Shown here piece after piece: positions 8,965 to 19,626 of a DNA stretch of 64,000 bases. The DNA comes from Planococcus sp. ISL-109 (lineage in GTDB: Bacteria; Bacillota; Bacilli; Bacillales_A; Planococcaceae). The translations under genes were made by a program, and so were the position numbers. The stretch spans positions 400,627 through 464,626 of the forward strand of contig NZ_JAGGPW010000004.1 of assembly GCF_018613655.1 (NCBI RefSeq), given 5' to 3'. The notes below the pieces were generated by a model. The model was not told the origin of the DNA. It ran no database searches and worked only from the letters and a program-made list of their open reading frames with translations. Positions within the stretch are counted from its first letter, which is position 1. Every line of letters begins with the position of its first letter.

Positions 8965-11034
8965 ATGGCGGATTTTTTGGTGATTGTCGAGTCGCCCGCA
9001 AAGGCGAAGACAATTGAACGGTATTTGGGAAAAAAGTACAAAGTAAAAGCTTCACTGGGCCATTTGCGTGATTTGCCACGCAGCCAAATGGGGGTGGATG
9101 TTGAAAATAATTATGAACCCCGTTATATAACAATCCGCGGAAAAGGGCCTATCTTGCAGGAATTGAAAAAAGAAGCGAAAAAAGCGAAGAAAGTCTTTCT
9201 TGCAGCTGACCCCGACAGAGAAGGGGAAGCGATTGCTTGGCATTTGGCGAATGCGCTCGGCGTTGATATCGAGTCGGATTGCCGCGTTGTATTCAATGAA
9301 ATTACAAAAGATGCAGTGAAAGATGCGTTTAAACATCCGCGTAAACTGAATATGGATTTAGTGGACGCTCAGCAAGCGCGCCGAATCCTCGACCGTCTTG
9401 TCGGCTATAGCATCAGTCCGATATTGTGGAAAAAAGTGAAAAAAGGTTTATCCGCCGGTCGTGTGCAATCCGTTGCACTACGTTTGGTCATCGACCGCGA
9501 AAATGAGATCAAGAGTTTCGAACCAGAAGAATACTGGTCGATTACGGGGCAATTCGAAAAAGCGAAAAAGCAATTCGAAGCCCAATTTTATGGAACTACC
9601 GAAAAGAAATTAAAGCTCTCCAATGAAGAAGATGTCAAAGCCGTCATGGCTACGATGAAAGGCAAGGATTTCCTCGTCAAGAGCGTCGTGAAGAAAGAAC
9701 GAAAGCGCAATCCTTCCCCTTCTTTCACCACATCCTCTCTCCAGCAGGAAGCAGCACGGAAATTGAATTTCCGCGCCAAGAAAACAATGATGCTTGCCCA
9801 GCAGCTATATGAAGGGATTTCTGTCGGCAAAGAAGGTGTAACGGGTTTGATCACCTATATGCGGACAGACTCTACGCGTATTTCCGAAACGGCGAAGCAG
9901 GATACAATCGAGTTTATCGCCGACAAATACGGCGATGAATATGTCACGCAAAAGCCTGCGGCAAAACAATCGCAAAAATCACAGGATGCGCACGAAGCGG
10001 TACGTCCGACAAGCGTCCACCGAACACCGGAATCCATGAAAGCTATTTTATCGCGTGATCTGCACCGTTTGTATAAATTGATTTGGGATCGTTTTGTTGC
10101 GAGTCAGATGGCACCGGCAGTACTCGATACGGTGATGGCTGAACTGCAAAACGGCGAAGCGATTTTCCGGGCGAACGGTTCACAAGTGAAGTTTCCAGGG
10201 TTTATGAAACTTTATATTGAAGGAACAGACGATAAAGTAGAGGAAAAAGACAATATTTTGCCGGAGATGACGGAAGGCGACAAAGTCAAGGCCGTGGACA
10301 TCACGCCGAACCAGCATTTCACGCAACCGCCTCCGCGCTATACAGAAGCGCGCCTCGTGCGGACATTAGAAGAGCTTGGAATAGGCCGTCCGTCCACATA
10401 TGCCCCTACCTTGGATACGATCCAAAAGCGCGGATATGTCGCGCTCGACGCCAAACGCTTTATTCCGACAGAGTTAGGTGAAATCGTCCATCACCTGGTC
10501 AATGAATTTTTCCCGGACATTCTTAACATTGAGTTTACAGCGAAAATGGAAAACGATCTCGATAGTGTGGAAGAAAGTGAAGCGGATTGGCGTGCCATTA
10601 TCGACGTTTTCTACAAAGAGTTCGCGAAAGACTTGGAAGTAGCGGAAAACGAGATGGAGAAAGTCCAGATTAAGGATGAGCCGGCAGGAGAGGACTGCGA
10701 ATTATGCGGATCTCCAATGGTCTATAAGCTCGGCCGCTACGGAAAATTCATGGCATGCAGCAATTTCCCGGAATGCCGCAATACGAAAGCAATCGTCAAG
10801 CACATTGGCGTCAAATGTCCAACTTGCAAAGAAGGCGAGATCGTCGAGCGCAAAAGCAAGAAACGCCGCATCTTTTACGGTTGTGATCGCTATCCGGAAT
10901 GCGAATTCGTGTCATGGGATAAGCCGATCGAACGGCCGTGTCCGAAATGCAATAGCTTGATGGTCGAGAAAAAAGTGAAAAAAGGCGTACAAATCAGTTG
11001 CACAGCGTGCGATTATAAGGAAGAAGTTCAATAA
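8965..11034 (+). CDS. topA: DNA topoisomerase I (type IA)
   Basis: A 689-residue enzyme that relaxes negative supercoils through a 5'-phosphotyrosine link. The Toprim domain has Glu9 in IVESPAKAK and DPDREGE (82-88); the catalytic Tyr is Tyr298 in [12 protein letters not shown]. Three C-terminal four-Cys zinc modules follow (CELCG...CSNFPEC, CPTC...CDRYPEC, CPKC...CTAC). The length matches Bacillus TopA. The ATG has GAGGAGGAG before it. It is followed 19 bases later by trmFO, likely on the same transcript. Confidence 0.97.
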   Translation: MADFLVIVESPAKAKTIERYLGKKYKVKASLGHLRDLPRSQMGVDVENNYEPRYITIRGKGPILQELKKEAKKAKKVFLAADPDREGEAIAWHLANALGVDIESDCRVVFNEITKDAVKDAFKHPRKLNMDLVDAQQARRILDRLVGYSISPILWKKVKKGLSAGRVQSVALRLVIDRENEIKSFEPEEYWSITGQFEKAKKQFEAQFYGTTEKKLKLSNEEDVKAVMATMKGKDFLVKSVVKKERKRNPSPSFTTSSLQQEAARKLNFRAKKTMMLAQQLYEGISVGKEGVTGLITYMRTDSTRISETAKQDTIEFIADKYGDEYVTQKPAAKQSQKSQDAHEAVRPTSVHRTPESMKAILSRDLHRLYKLIWDRFVASQMAPAVLDTVMAELQNGEAIFRANGSQVKFPGFMKLYIEGTDDKVEEKDNILPEMTEGDKVKAVDITPNQHFTQPPPRYTEARLVRTLEELGIGRPSTYAPTLDTIQKRGYVALDAKRFIPTELGEIVHHLVNEFFPDILNIEFTAKMENDLDSVEESEADWRAIIDVFYKEFAKDLEVAENEMEKVQIKDEPAGEDCELCGSPMVYKLGRYGKFMACSNFPECRNTKAIVKHIGVKCPTCKEGEIVERKSKKRRIFYGCDRYPECEFVSWDKPIERPCPKCNSLMVEKKVKKGVQISCTACDYKEEVQ

Positions 11035-11053
11035 TTAATAGAGGTGTTCAGTA

Positions 11054-12364
11054 ATGACAAAAATTGTGAATGTAATCGGTGCCGGACTTGCAGGAAGTGA
11101 AGCAGCATGGCAGATCGCCAAGCGCGGCGTCAATGTAAGGCTTTATGAAATGCGTCCGGTCAAACAAACTCCAGCGCATCACACGGATAAATTTGCGGAA
11201 CTTGTATGCAGCAACTCGCTGCGCGCCAATTCCTTGACCAATGCAGTCGGCGTCATCAAAGAAGAAATGCGCAAGCTCGATTCCGTCATCATTGATGCAG
11301 CGGACAAAGCATCGGTCCCTGCGGGTGGCGCTCTGGCGGTTGACCGCCACGAATTTGCCGGCACAGTAACGGAAAACGTCCGCAACCACCCGCTCGTTGA
11401 AGTGATCAACGAAGAAGTGACGGAAATTCCAGAAGGCATCACCATCATTGCGACAGGACCATTAACTTCACCGGCGCTTGCCGAGAAAATCCGTATGCTC
11501 ACCGGGGAAGAGTATCTTTATTTCTACGATGCGGCAGCACCAATCATCGAAAAAGACAGTATCGATATGGAAAAAGTCTATTTGAAATCTCGCTATGATA
11601 AAGGCGAAGCCGCCTACTTGAACTGTCCGATGACAGAAGAAGAGTTCAAACGTTTCCATACGGCATTAGTCGAAGCGGAAGTCGTGCCGCTCAAGGAATT
11701 CGAAAAGGAAATCTATTTCGAAGGCTGCATGCCGGTTGAAGTGATGGCTGCGAGAGGCGATAAAACCTTGACGTTCGGGCCGATGAAGCCAGTCGGTTTG
11801 GAAGACCCGAAAACTGGCGAGCGCCCTTACGCTGTCGTGCAACTGCGTCAAGACGATGCAGCCGGAACGCTGTACAATATCGTCGGATTCCAGACCCATC
11901 TGAAATGGGGAGCGCAAAAAGAAGTGCTGCGGCTCATTCCAGGCTTGGAAAATGTGGAGATTGTCCGCTATGGTGTTATGCATCGAAATACGTTCATCAA
12001 CTCGCCGAACGTCTTGAAGTCGACCTATCAATTGAAGGCCGATCCGAACATTTTCTTCGCCGGGCAAATGACCGGCGTCGAAGGTTATGTTGAATCTGCA
12101 GGAAGCGGCTTGCTCGCAGGCATCAACGCTGCGAAACTTGCGCTCGGAGAAGAGCCGGTCGTCTTGCCTGCCGAGACGGCGCTTGGCAGCATGGCCCGCT
12201 ATATTACAGAAGCGGACAGCAAGAACTTCCAGCCGATGAACATCAATTTCGGGTTGTTCCCGGACCTTGGCGTGCGCATCAGGTCAAAGCAAGAGCGTGC
12301 TGAGCGCCATGCGAACCGCGCGCTTGAATCAATTCAAAATTATATGAATTCAGTGACGGTTTAA
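11054..12364 (+). CDS. trmFO: tRNA U54 methyltransferase, folate/FAD-dependent TrmFO
   Basis: A 436-residue flavoprotein that makes ribothymidine at U54 of tRNA using methylenetetrahydrofolate. The FAD-binding start is [13 protein letters not shown] (8-19); [10 protein letters not shown] with the conserved Cys52 follows at 52-61, and [20 protein letters not shown] is the late FAD-contact block. This is the family (Gid) that replaces TrmA in most Firmicutes. The start ATG has AGAGGTG upstream. A terminator follows directly. Confidence 0.96.
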   Translation: MTKIVNVIGAGLAGSEAAWQIAKRGVNVRLYEMRPVKQTPAHHTDKFAELVCSNSLRANSLTNAVGVIKEEMRKLDSVIIDAADKASVPAGGALAVDRHEFAGTVTENVRNHPLVEVINEEVTEIPEGITIIATGPLTSPALAEKIRMLTGEEYLYFYDAAAPIIEKDSIDMEKVYLKSRYDKGEAAYLNCPMTEEEFKRFHTALVEAEVVPLKEFEKEIYFEGCMPVEVMAARGDKTLTFGPMKPVGLEDPKTGERPYAVVQLRQDDAAGTLYNIVGFQTHLKWGAQKEVLRLIPGLENVEIVRYGVMHRNTFINSPNVLKSTYQLKADPNIFFAGQMTGVEGYVESAGSGLLAGINAAKLALGEEPVVLPAETALGSMARYITEADSKNFQPMNINFGLFPDLGVRIRSKQERAERHANRALESIQNYMNSVTV

Positions 12365-12366
12365 TT

Positions 12367-12410
12367 GAAAAAAGCCTCTAAGTATTGGTATACTTTAGAG
12401 GCTTTTTCAA
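12367..12410 (+). terminator. Terminator after trmFO
   Basis: GCCTCTAAGTAT pairs with ATACTTTAGAGGC (one bulged T) and is flanked by A and T runs on both sides, so it could work in either direction. Confidence 0.85.
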
Positions 12411-12433
12411 TTGCCTGAAAGGCGGCATGCCAG

Positions 12434-13327
12434 ATGATTAAAGAACAGATGCTCGAATCGTTCATGACTTATATCCAGTTGGAAAAAAATTATTCCACGC
12501 ACACTGTCCACCAGTACCGTCAGGATCTGGAGGGTTTTTTTCTGTTTTTGGAAGAAGAAAGTGTATCCGATCTGCATGAAGTGGAATACTTGCATGCCCG
12601 CAATTACGTAACGAAATTATATACCGCAGAGTTGTCCAGGACGTCGATTTCCAGGAAGATTTCAGCGATCCGCTCGTTTTTCCGTTACGGCAACCGCGAG
12701 TTCGGCTTGAGCGAAGCGGCTTTCCGCTCGCTTTACCATCCGAAGAAAGAAGAGCGGCTGCCGCAGTTTTTCTACGAAGAAGAGTTGGAACAGCTGTTTG
12801 CTTCACTAGTCGGAGAAGATTCTCTGTCTCTTAGAAACCGTGCGCTCCTAGAAATATTGTATGCGACCGGCATGCGTGTCAGCGAATGCGTGTCCATTCA
12901 AATGAAAGACCTGGATCGTCATATGCACATCGTCAAAGTGCTTGGAAAAGGCCGAAAAGAACGCTATATTCCATATGGCCAGTTTGCACATGATGCCTTG
13001 GAACTTTATATCGACCAAGCCCGTCCTAGATTGATGAAGTCTAAAGAACATAATATGCTGTTCGTCAATAGCCGTGGAGAAGGGGTCACGGACCGAGGCG
13101 TTCGCCACATTTTGAATGAGTGCATGAAGAAAGCATCGCTCAATTCGTCGATCTATCCGCATATGATTCGCCATACATTTGCTACTCATTTATTGAATAA
13201 CGGCGCCGATATGCGCACCGTGCAGGAATTGCTCGGCCATGCGCACCTCAGTTCCACGCAAGTATACACGCACGTGACGAAAGACCATTTACGCAATACG
13301 TATTTAAAAGCCCATCCTAGGGCCTAG
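12434..13327 (+). CDS. xerC: Tyrosine recombinase XerC (CodV)
   Basis: A 297-residue site-specific recombinase that acts with XerD at dif to resolve chromosome dimers. The N-terminal SAM-like DNA clamp (about 1-90) is followed by the catalytic part with Arg148, Lys172, His243-x-x-Arg246, His269 and nucleophile Tyr278. All residues of the active set are present, so it should be active. The gene starts at ATG and is 16 bases before hslV. The order xerC-hslV-hslU-codY is the classic cod operon. Confidence 0.95.
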   Translation: MIKEQMLESFMTYIQLEKNYSTHTVHQYRQDLEGFFLFLEEESVSDLHEVEYLHARNYVTKLYTAELSRTSISRKISAIRSFFRYGNREFGLSEAAFRSLYHPKKEERLPQFFYEEELEQLFASLVGEDSLSLRNRALLEILYATGMRVSECVSIQMKDLDRHMHIVKVLGKGRKERYIPYGQFAHDALELYIDQARPRLMKSKEHNMLFVNSRGEGVTDRGVRHILNECMKKASLNSSIYPHMIRHTFATHLLNNGADMRTVQELLGHAHLSSTQVYTHVTKDHLRNTYLKAHPRA

Positions 13328-13343
13328 AGAGGAGAACTACACC

Positions 13344-13889
13344 ATGCAGGAATTTCATGCCACCACGATTTTTGCAGTAAAGCATAAAGGCAAATCAGCG
13401 ATGGCGGGCGATGGGCAAGTGACATTCGGCAATGCCGTTGTCATGAAACATACCGCAAAAAAAGTACGCAGGCTTTACAATAACGAAGTGTTGACCGGGT
13501 TCGCCGGTTCGGTAGCCGATGCGTTTACGCTATTTGAAATGTTCGAAGGCAAACTGACAGAATTCAACGGCAACCTTCAACGGGCTTCAGTTGAACTCGC
13601 CAAGCAATGGCGCGGCGACAAAATGCTGCGCCAGCTCGAGGCGATGCTCATCGTCATGAACAAAGACGAATTGCTGCTCGTCTCAGGAACAGGCGAAGTC
13701 ATCGAACCGGATGACGGCATCCTTGCAATCGGTTCCGGCGGCAATTACGCGCTCGCGGCAGGAAGAGCATTGAAGAAATATGCCGGCGACCAGATGACCG
13801 CTGGAGAAATCGCCCAGTCTGCTCTTGAAACCGCTGCAGATATTTGTGTCTATACAAATCATCAAATCATTATGGAGGAGTTGTCTTAA
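13344..13889 (+). CDS. hslV: ATP-dependent protease subunit HslV (ClpQ/CodW)
   Basis: A 181-residue proteasome-like peptidase that forms rings with HslU. The fold is clear from [25 protein letters not shown] and [14 protein letters not shown] near residue 130. An oddity is the N-terminus MQEFHATT: B. subtilis CodW has Ser at position 2 as nucleophile, while here position 2 is Gln, so the active Thr is probably Thr7, uncovered by removal of the first six residues. The ribosome site is GAGAGGAG. The stop codon overlaps the hslU start by one base. Confidence 0.94.
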   Translation: MQEFHATTIFAVKHKGKSAMAGDGQVTFGNAVVMKHTAKKVRRLYNNEVLTGFAGSVADAFTLFEMFEGKLTEFNGNLQRASVELAKQWRGDKMLRQLEAMLIVMNKDELLLVSGTGEVIEPDDGILAIGSGGNYALAAGRALKKYAGDQMTAGEIAQSALETAADICVYTNHQIIMEELS

Positions 13890-15286
13890 TGAAAATGCAG
13901 AACGATTTGACTCCCCGGCAGATAACCGATCACCTTGACCGGTTTATCGTCGGTCAAAAAGACGCCAAGCGCTCGATTGCCATTGCGCTCCGCAACCGTT
14001 ACCGGCGCAGCCGGCTGAATGAAGAAATGCAGGACGAAGTCATTCCGAAAAACATTTTGATGATCGGTCCGACGGGTGTCGGGAAAACAGAAATCGCACG
14101 GCGCATTGCCAAACTGACCGGCGCACCGTTCATCAAAGTCGAAGCGACAAAGTTTACGGAAGTGGGTTATGTCGGGCGGGACGTGGAGTCGATGGTCCGC
14201 GATTTGGTAGAAGCGTCCGTCCGCATCGTCAAAGAAGAAAAATACGAAGCGGTGAAAGTGCGCGCAGCAGCGGCAGCAAATGACCGCATCGTCAAGCTAC
14301 TGGCCCCGTCTCTTAAGAAAAAGCAAAATCCCCAAAACCCGCTTGAAATGCTGTTTGGGCAGAAGCAGGAACAAGAAGAGGAAGACCCGACAGCCGAAGT
14401 AGAAGTGCGCGTCAAGCGCCGCGAAATCGCAGGCGACCTGAAAACCGGCAAACTCGAGGAGGAATGGGTGACGGTGGAAGTGACGGAAAACACCGCTTCG
14501 ATGTTTGACGCTTTTCAAGGATCGGGAATGGAACAAATGGGTGAGAACATGCAAGATGCTTTGTCTTCATTGATGCCGAAGAAAAAGAAAAAGCGCAAGA
14601 TGCAAGTGAAAGATGCGCGCCGCGTGTTGACGGCAGAAGAATCGGAAAAGCTTGTCGACAGCGAAGAAATTTCAACGGAAGCGATTCGGCGGGCTGAACA
14701 GCACGGCATCATTTTCATCGACGAAATGGACAAGATCGCTAGCAAAAGCTCCACTTCTTCTGCGGACGTATCCAGAGAAGGCGTTCAACGCGACATTTTG
14801 CCGATCGTTGAAGGCTCGACCGTTGCGACAAAATACGGCGCCGTGAAAACGGACTATGTGTTGTTTGTCGCAGCGGGAGCTTTCCATATGTCGAAACCAT
14901 CGGATCTGATCCCTGAACTGCAGGGGCGCTTCCCGATCCGTGTCGAGTTGACCAAGCTAGAAGTCGATGATTTCGTAAAAATTCTAACTGAACCAAAACA
15001 TTCTTTGCTCAACCAGTACAAAGCACTTCTCGAAACTGAGGGAGTTATGGTACACTTTACTGATGCGTCAATCGTCAGACTTGCGGAAATTGCTTATGAA
15101 GTAAATCAACAGACGGATAATATCGGCGCTCGCCGACTTCATACAATATTGGAACGGTTACTGGAGGACTTGTCATTTGAAGCTTCGGAGATTTCTCCAA
15201 CCCAAATTGATATCACGCCTCAATACGTCAATGAAAAGCTTGAAAATGTGGCGAAGAACAAAGATTTGTCACAATTTATTCTGTAA
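13889..15286 (+). CDS. hslU: ATPase subunit HslU (ClpY/CodX) of the HslUV protease
   Basis: A 465-residue AAA+ unfoldase that feeds proteins to HslV. Walker A is GPTGVGKT (60-67), Walker [10 protein letters not shown], and the sensor region [11 protein letters not shown] follows. The I-domain between them is charged and Lys/Glu rich (about 135-255). ATG 13889 is chosen over the upstream open frame since GGAGGAG (13874-13880) lies 8 bases from it; a second ATG two codons on is possible. Coupled to hslV (TAATG). Confidence 0.96.
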   Translation: MKMQNDLTPRQITDHLDRFIVGQKDAKRSIAIALRNRYRRSRLNEEMQDEVIPKNILMIGPTGVGKTEIARRIAKLTGAPFIKVEATKFTEVGYVGRDVESMVRDLVEASVRIVKEEKYEAVKVRAAAAANDRIVKLLAPSLKKKQNPQNPLEMLFGQKQEQEEEDPTAEVEVRVKRREIAGDLKTGKLEEEWVTVEVTENTASMFDAFQGSGMEQMGENMQDALSSLMPKKKKKRKMQVKDARRVLTAEESEKLVDSEEISTEAIRRAEQHGIIFIDEMDKIASKSSTSSADVSREGVQRDILPIVEGSTVATKYGAVKTDYVLFVAAGAFHMSKPSDLIPELQGRFPIRVELTKLEVDDFVKILTEPKHSLLNQYKALLETEGVMVHFTDASIVRLAEIAYEVNQQTDNIGARRLHTILERLLEDLSFEASEISPTQIDITPQYVNEKLENVAKNKDLSQFIL

Positions 15287-15381
15287 AGCAAGGCGTATAG
15301 GTATCAATGAAGTGTAAAAACCTTTAGAATATTGAATAAACGGTGCGAAATACGTACGAATCATGTAGGAGGTTCATCATA

Positions 15382-16161
15382 ATGAATTTATTAGGAAAAA
15401 CAAGACGAATTAACTCTATGCTGCAAGCAGCAGCCGGAAAGCCGGTCAATTTTAAGGATATGGCTGAAACATTGAGCGAAGTCATCGAAGCGAATGTCTT
15501 CGTCGTCAGCCGCAAAGGGAAAGTACTTGGCTATGCTATCAACCAGAAGATCGAAAACGAGCGTATGAAAAACATGCTCGAAGAACGCCAATTCCCGCTT
15601 GAATATACACAAAACCTCTCAAATGTCACAGAAACATCCGCTAACATGGATGTCAACAGCGAGCACACGATCTTCCCTGTGGAAGAACGCGAGCTGTTCA
15701 AAAACGGCTTGACCACAATCGTGCCGATTATCGGCGGCGGTGAGCGCCTTGGCACATTGTTGCTTGGACGCGTCAACGAGCAATTCGGCGATGATGACTT
15801 GATTCTTGGGGAATATGGCGCAACTGTTGTCGGCATGGAAATCCTCCGTGAAAAAGGTGACCGCATCGAAGAAGAAGCACGCAGCAAAGCGGTTGTTCAA
15901 ATGGCAATCAGCTCGCTATCATACAGCGAACTTGAAGCGATCGAACATATTTTTGAAGAGCTCGACGGCAACGAAGGTTTGCTCGTCGCTTCAAAAATTG
16001 CGGACCGCGTAGGCATCACACGTTCGGTCATCGTCAATGCACTCCGTAAGTTGGAGAGTGCTGGCGTCATCGAGTCTCGTTCACTTGGTATGAAAGGAAC
16101 GTATATCAAAGTATTGAATACGAAATTCCTTGCAGAACTTGAGCAATTGAAAATGAATTAA
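15382..16161 (+). CDS. codY: Global regulator CodY
   Basis: A 259-residue DNA-binding repressor, exactly the B. subtilis length, that senses branched-chain amino acids and GTP and controls amino-acid uptake, carbon overflow and stationary-phase genes. An N-terminal GAF domain (to about 155) binds isoleucine/valine; the C-terminal winged helix has the near-invariant block [18 protein letters not shown] 15382 has TAGGAGG upstream; 13 extra upstream codons are open but lack a ribosome site. It ends the xerC-hslVU-codY group and is followed by a strong terminator. Confidence 0.97.
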   Translation: MNLLGKTRRINSMLQAAAGKPVNFKDMAETLSEVIEANVFVVSRKGKVLGYAINQKIENERMKNMLEERQFPLEYTQNLSNVTETSANMDVNSEHTIFPVEERELFKNGLTTIVPIIGGGERLGTLLLGRVNEQFGDDDLILGEYGATVVGMEILREKGDRIEEEARSKAVVQMAISSLSYSELEAIEHIFEELDGNEGLLVASKIADRVGITRSVIVNALRKLESAGVIESRSLGMKGTYIKVLNTKFLAELEQLKMN

Positions 16162-16169
16162 TGGCTCAT

Positions 16170-16210
16170 GCTGCCCCGGACTACTAATTAGTCCTGGGGC
16201 AGCTTTTTTT
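16170..16210 (+). terminator. Terminator after codY
   Basis: GCTGCCCC-GGACTA pairs with TAGTCC-TGGGGCAGC (16170-16183/16189-16203), then seven T. Confidence 0.9.
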
Positions 16211-16276
16211 ATTGATGCGGCAGCTTTGCGCTTGTGCATTTTTTTGGTGGGTAAAGCAATTTTTTGCGAAAATCAG

Positions 16277-16306
16277 TTGCAGGCTATCGTGTATGCGTGG
16301 TATAAT
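16277..16306 (+). promoter_or_regulatory. Extended -10 promoter for rpsB
   Basis: TTGCAG (16277-16282), 18 bases, TATAAT (16301-16306) with TG at the extended -10 position. Confidence 0.75.
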
Positions 16307-16313
16307 TTCAAAT

Positions 16314-16422
16314 GGTGTTAAATACACACGCATTCCGATCTGTCCCGCAGGTGCCTTTATGGTAACGGTTCAGAGGAGAAGAGTGCGGAGGCAAACAAAA
16401 ACCTATTAGGAGGAAACACATC
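16314..16422 (+). ncRNA. rpsB 5' leader with a closing helix
   Basis: About 109 bases between the likely transcript start and rpsB. CGCATTC (16329-16335) pairs with GAGTGCG (16381-16387), enclosing small hairpins such as TGCC/GGTA. The ribosome site TAGGAGG lies outside the helix. This could be an S2-binding autoregulatory leader; that is inference from position and shape only. Confidence 0.4.
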
Positions 16423-17139
16423 ATGGCAGTAATCTCAATGAAACAATTGCTTGAAGCTGGTGTACACTTTGGCCACCAGACTCGCCGCTGGAACCCGAAA
16501 ATGAAGAAATATATTTTCGTGGAACGTAACGGCATCTACATCATCGACCTTCAAAAGACGGTCCGCAAACTTGAGGAAGCTTATAAGTTCATGAAACAAG
16601 TGGGCGAAGAAGGCGGAAAAGTTTTGTTCGTAGGAACAAAAAAACAAGCTCAGGACGCGATCAAAGAAGAAGCAGAACGTTCTGGCAACTACTACATCAA
16701 CCAACGCTGGTTGGGTGGGACACTTACTAACTTCGGCACGATCCAAAAACGTGTTAACCGCATGAAACAGATCGAGCGCATGGAAGAAGACGGCACTTTC
16801 GAAGTTCTTCCGAAGAAAGAAGTAGTTCAATTGAAAAAACAACACGAACGCTTGGATAAATTCCTAGGCGGTATCCGTGACATGAAAGGTCTGCCGGACG
16901 TAATGTTCGTAGTCGACCCTCGTAAAGAGCGCATCGCAGTAGCAGAAGCTATGAAATTGAACATCCCAATCGTAGGTATCGTTGATACAAACTGCGATCC
17001 GGACGAAATCGATTACGTAATTCCTGCAAACGATGATGCTATCCGTGCGGTCAAACTATTGACTGGCAAAATGGCAGATGCTCTTCTTGAGTCTAAGCCG
17101 GAAGAAGACGAAGAAGCTGCAGCAGAAACTGCTGAGTAA
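16423..17139 (+). CDS. rpsB: 30S ribosomal protein S2
   Basis: A 238-residue S2 with the family opening [24 protein letters not shown] and the later motif [13 protein letters not shown]. It joins the 30S body late, next to S1/S21 sites. It has its own promoter and leader. The acidic tail [11 protein letters not shown] ends the protein. A hairpin between it and tsf should lower tsf expression relative to rpsB or serve as an attenuator. Confidence 0.97.
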   Translation: MAVISMKQLLEAGVHFGHQTRRWNPKMKKYIFVERNGIYIIDLQKTVRKLEEAYKFMKQVGEEGGKVLFVGTKKQAQDAIKEEAERSGNYYINQRWLGGTLTNFGTIQKRVNRMKQIERMEEDGTFEVLPKKEVVQLKKQHERLDKFLGGIRDMKGLPDVMFVVDPRKERIAVAEAMKLNIPIVGIVDTNCDPDEIDYVIPANDDAIRAVKLLTGKMADALLESKPEEDEEAAAETAE

Positions 17140-17151
17140 TTCGCAATGACT

Positions 17152-17191
17152 AAAGGTGATAAGCGGCCAACCCCACTTATCACCTTTTTTT
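17152..17191 (+). terminator. Terminator/attenuator between rpsB and tsf
   Basis: AAAGGTGATAAG and CTTATCACCTTT (17152-17163/17176-17187) form a perfect 12-base stem with a T-tract; no promoter is obvious before tsf, so part of the transcripts must read through. Confidence 0.85.
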
Positions 17192-17227
17192 GAGAAAACA
17201 CAAACAAGCTGAAGGAGGAATTTAATC

Positions 17228-18112
17228 ATGGCAGTAACAGCCCAGATGGTTAAAGAATTGCGCGAAAAAACAGGCGCAGGTATGATGGATTGCAAAAAAG
17301 CATTGGTAGAAACTGATGGCAACATGGAAGAAGCTCTAGATTTCCTACGCGAAAAAGGATTGGCTAGCGCATCTAAAAAAGCGGATCGCATTGCGGCAGA
17401 AGGAATCACTTCGATTCTTGTTGAAGGCAACGAAGCAGTAATCTACGAAGTTAACGCTGAAACGGATTTTGTTGCTAAAAACGAAGGTTTCCAAACTTTG
17501 GTAAAAGAAATAGGCGAGCACTTGCTTACGACTAAACCAGCATCAGTCGAAGAAGCGAACGCTTCAACGATGTCCAACGGTTTGACTGTTGCGGATCACA
17601 TTTCAAATGCGATCGCAAAAATCGGCGAAAAAATCACATTGCGCCGTTACGAAATTCGCACGAAATCAGACAGCGACGCTTTCGGTCCATACTTGCATAT
17701 GGGCGGCCGTATCGGTGTTCTAGTTCTTCTTGAAGGTTCTGCAGATTCAGGTTCTGCACGCGATATCGCAATGCACATCGCTGCACTTAACCCGCAATAC
17801 GTGTCACGCGACGAAGTGTCTGCTGATGAAGTAGAGCGCGAGCGCAAAGTCTTGACTGAGCAAGCGTTAAACGAAGGCAAGCCAGAAAAAATCGTTGAAA
17901 AAATGGTTGAAGGCCGCCTTGGGAAATACTTTGAAGACGTCTGCTTGCTTGACCAAGCTTTCGTTAAGAACTCTGACCAGAAAGTCCGCGAATTCGCTGC
18001 ATCTGTTGGCGGAACTGTAAAAGAGTTTATCCGTTACGAAGTTGGCGAAGGCATCGAAAAGCGCGAAGACAATTTCGCTGATGAAGTTATGAGCCAAGTT
18101 AACAAAAAATAA
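17228..18112 (+). CDS. tsf: Elongation factor Ts
   Basis: A 294-residue guanine-nucleotide exchange factor for EF-Tu. It opens with the UBA-like domain containing [16 protein letters not shown], followed by the TDFVA motif ([13 protein letters not shown]) that inserts into EF-Tu and displaces GDP. The ribosome site is GAAGGAGGA. It is expressed with rpsB by readthrough, an arrangement common to bacteria. Confidence 0.97.
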   Translation: MAVTAQMVKELREKTGAGMMDCKKALVETDGNMEEALDFLREKGLASASKKADRIAAEGITSILVEGNEAVIYEVNAETDFVAKNEGFQTLVKEIGEHLLTTKPASVEEANASTMSNGLTVADHISNAIAKIGEKITLRRYEIRTKSDSDAFGPYLHMGGRIGVLVLLEGSADSGSARDIAMHIAALNPQYVSRDEVSADEVERERKVLTEQALNEGKPEKIVEKMVEGRLGKYFEDVCLLDQAFVKNSDQKVREFAASVGGTVKEFIRYEVGEGIEKREDNFADEVMSQVNKK

Positions 18113-18134
18113 TCTAACTTTTATATGAATTATC

Positions 18135-18165
18135 CAGGGAACACAATGTTGTGTTCCCTGTTTTT
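18135..18165 (+). terminator. Terminator after tsf
   Basis: CAGGGAACACAA and TTGTGTTCCCTG (18135-18146/18149-18160), then five T. Confidence 0.85.
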
Positions 18166-18191
18166 CAATAAACGTGTAACGGAGGGTACCG

Positions 18192-18917
18192 ATGAGTGTT
18201 CCAAAATACAAACGCATTGTACTAAAATTAAGTGGAGAAGCGATGGCAGGCGGACAAGGATTCGGTCTTTCCCCTGACATTATCAAATCTGTCGCAGCCC
18301 AAGTGAAGGAAATTGTCGAGCTTGGCGTAGAAGTCGCGGTAGTTGTTGGTGGAGGAAATATTTGGAGAGGCAAAGTCGGCTCAGAAATGGGCATGGACCG
18401 CGCAACGGCAGATTATATGGGAATGCTCGCGACGGTCATGAACTCACTTGCTTTGCAGGATTCGCTCGAGAAGCAAGACGTGGAAACACGCGTATTGTCT
18501 TCGATTGAAATGCGCCAAGTCGCTGAACCGTATATCCGCCGAAGAGCGATTCGTCATCTGGAGAAGAAACGCGTCGTTATTTTCTCTGCTGGAACAGGCA
18601 ATCCTTATTTCTCGACGGATACGACAGCCGCTTTGCGTGCAGCTGAAATCGAGGCAGACGTCATCTTGATGGCGAAGAACAATGTGGACGGCGTCTATTC
18701 TGCTGATCCGAAAACCGATGCTGATGCGGTCAAGTACGATGAACTTTCCTACTTTGATGTCATCCAGCAAGGGCTTCAAGTGATGGACTCGACCGCTTCC
18801 ACATTATGTATGGACAATGATATTCCACTCGTAGTATTCTCTATAATGGAAAAAGGAAACATAAAACGAGCTGTTCTAGGCGAAAAAATCGGAACAGTAG
18901 TGAGGAGAACAATATAA
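18192..18917 (+). CDS. pyrH: Uridylate kinase
   Basis: A 241-residue hexameric UMP kinase of the amino-acid-kinase fold that makes UDP from UMP. Visible are LKLSGEAM (11-18), [11 protein letters not shown] and [11 protein letters not shown]. Bacillus PyrH is activated by GTP and inhibited by UTP. The ribosome site is GGAGGG. The last base of its stop is the first base of the frr start, so the two are coupled. Confidence 0.96.
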   Translation: MSVPKYKRIVLKLSGEAMAGGQGFGLSPDIIKSVAAQVKEIVELGVEVAVVVGGGNIWRGKVGSEMGMDRATADYMGMLATVMNSLALQDSLEKQDVETRVLSSIEMRQVAEPYIRRRAIRHLEKKRVVIFSAGTGNPYFSTDTTAALRAAEIEADVILMAKNNVDGVYSADPKTDADAVKYDELSYFDVIQQGLQVMDSTASTLCMDNDIPLVVFSIMEKGNIKRAVLGEKIGTVVRRTI

Positions 18918-19474
18918 TGCCAAAAACTATTATGAATGACACGAAAACGAAAATGAGCAATGCCATTCAAGCGTTCTCGCGTGATTTGGCTGCTATCCGT
19001 GCAGGGCGAGCAACGCCTTCACTGCTCGACAAAATTACGGTCGAGTATTATGGAGCTCCAACACCGATCAACCAAGTCGCCGGCATTTCGGTACCGGAAG
19101 CACGTTTGATCATGATTCAGCCATACGACAAAACGGTGTTGGTTGAAATCGAAAAAGCGATCCAAAAATCAGATCTAGGCCTTAGCCCTTCTAGCGACGG
19201 GAATGTCATCCGCCTTGCGGTTCCGGCTTTGACGGAAGAACGCCGCAAAGATTTGGTCAAGCAAGTGAAGAAAGAAGCGGAAGAAGCGAAAGTTATAATC
19301 CGTAACATTCGTCGCGACGCCAATGATGATCTGAAAAAACTCGAGAAGAAAAGCGAGATCACAGTTGATGATCTGCGCGGATACTCGGATGATGTGCAAG
19401 ACATGACCAACTCTCATATCACGAAGATTGATGACATGGTCAAAGATAAAGAAACAGAGATTATGGCAGTTTAA
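18917..19474 (+). CDS. frr: Ribosome recycling factor
   Basis: A 185-residue protein that splits the post-termination ribosome with EF-G. It has the L-shaped helix bundle with the [24 protein letters not shown] type opening and a highly charged long helix pair near 110-185. It overlaps pyrH by one base (TAATG). GTGAGGAG lies upstream of its ATG, within the end of pyrH. Confidence 0.96.
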   Translation: MPKTIMNDTKTKMSNAIQAFSRDLAAIRAGRATPSLLDKITVEYYGAPTPINQVAGISVPEARLIMIQPYDKTVLVEIEKAIQKSDLGLSPSSDGNVIRLAVPALTEERRKDLVKQVKKEAEEAKVIIRNIRRDANDDLKKLEKKSEITVDDLRGYSDDVQDMTNSHITKIDDMVKDKETEIMAV

Positions 19475-19495
19475 GCGAACTTCATCTGTTCTAAG

Positions 19496-19522
19496 GCGTC
19501 CTGTTTTACAGGACGCTTTTTT
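19496..19522 (+). terminator. Terminator after frr
   Basis: GCGTCCTG/CAGGACGC (19496-19503/19509-19516) and six T. Confidence 0.85.
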
Positions 19523-19626
19523 CATGTCGAAATTTCGGAAGTGCCTGGAAAGTTCACGCACAATGTACGTTTTTTTGATATGATAAGCAATAGACATTCC
19601 GATTGGTTACAGGTGGAGGATTAATT

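Noticed and set aside
15287-15381. CodY self-binding site before codY
   Set aside because: AT-rich sequence near 15325-15345 does not fit the AATTTTCWGAAAATT motif well enough.
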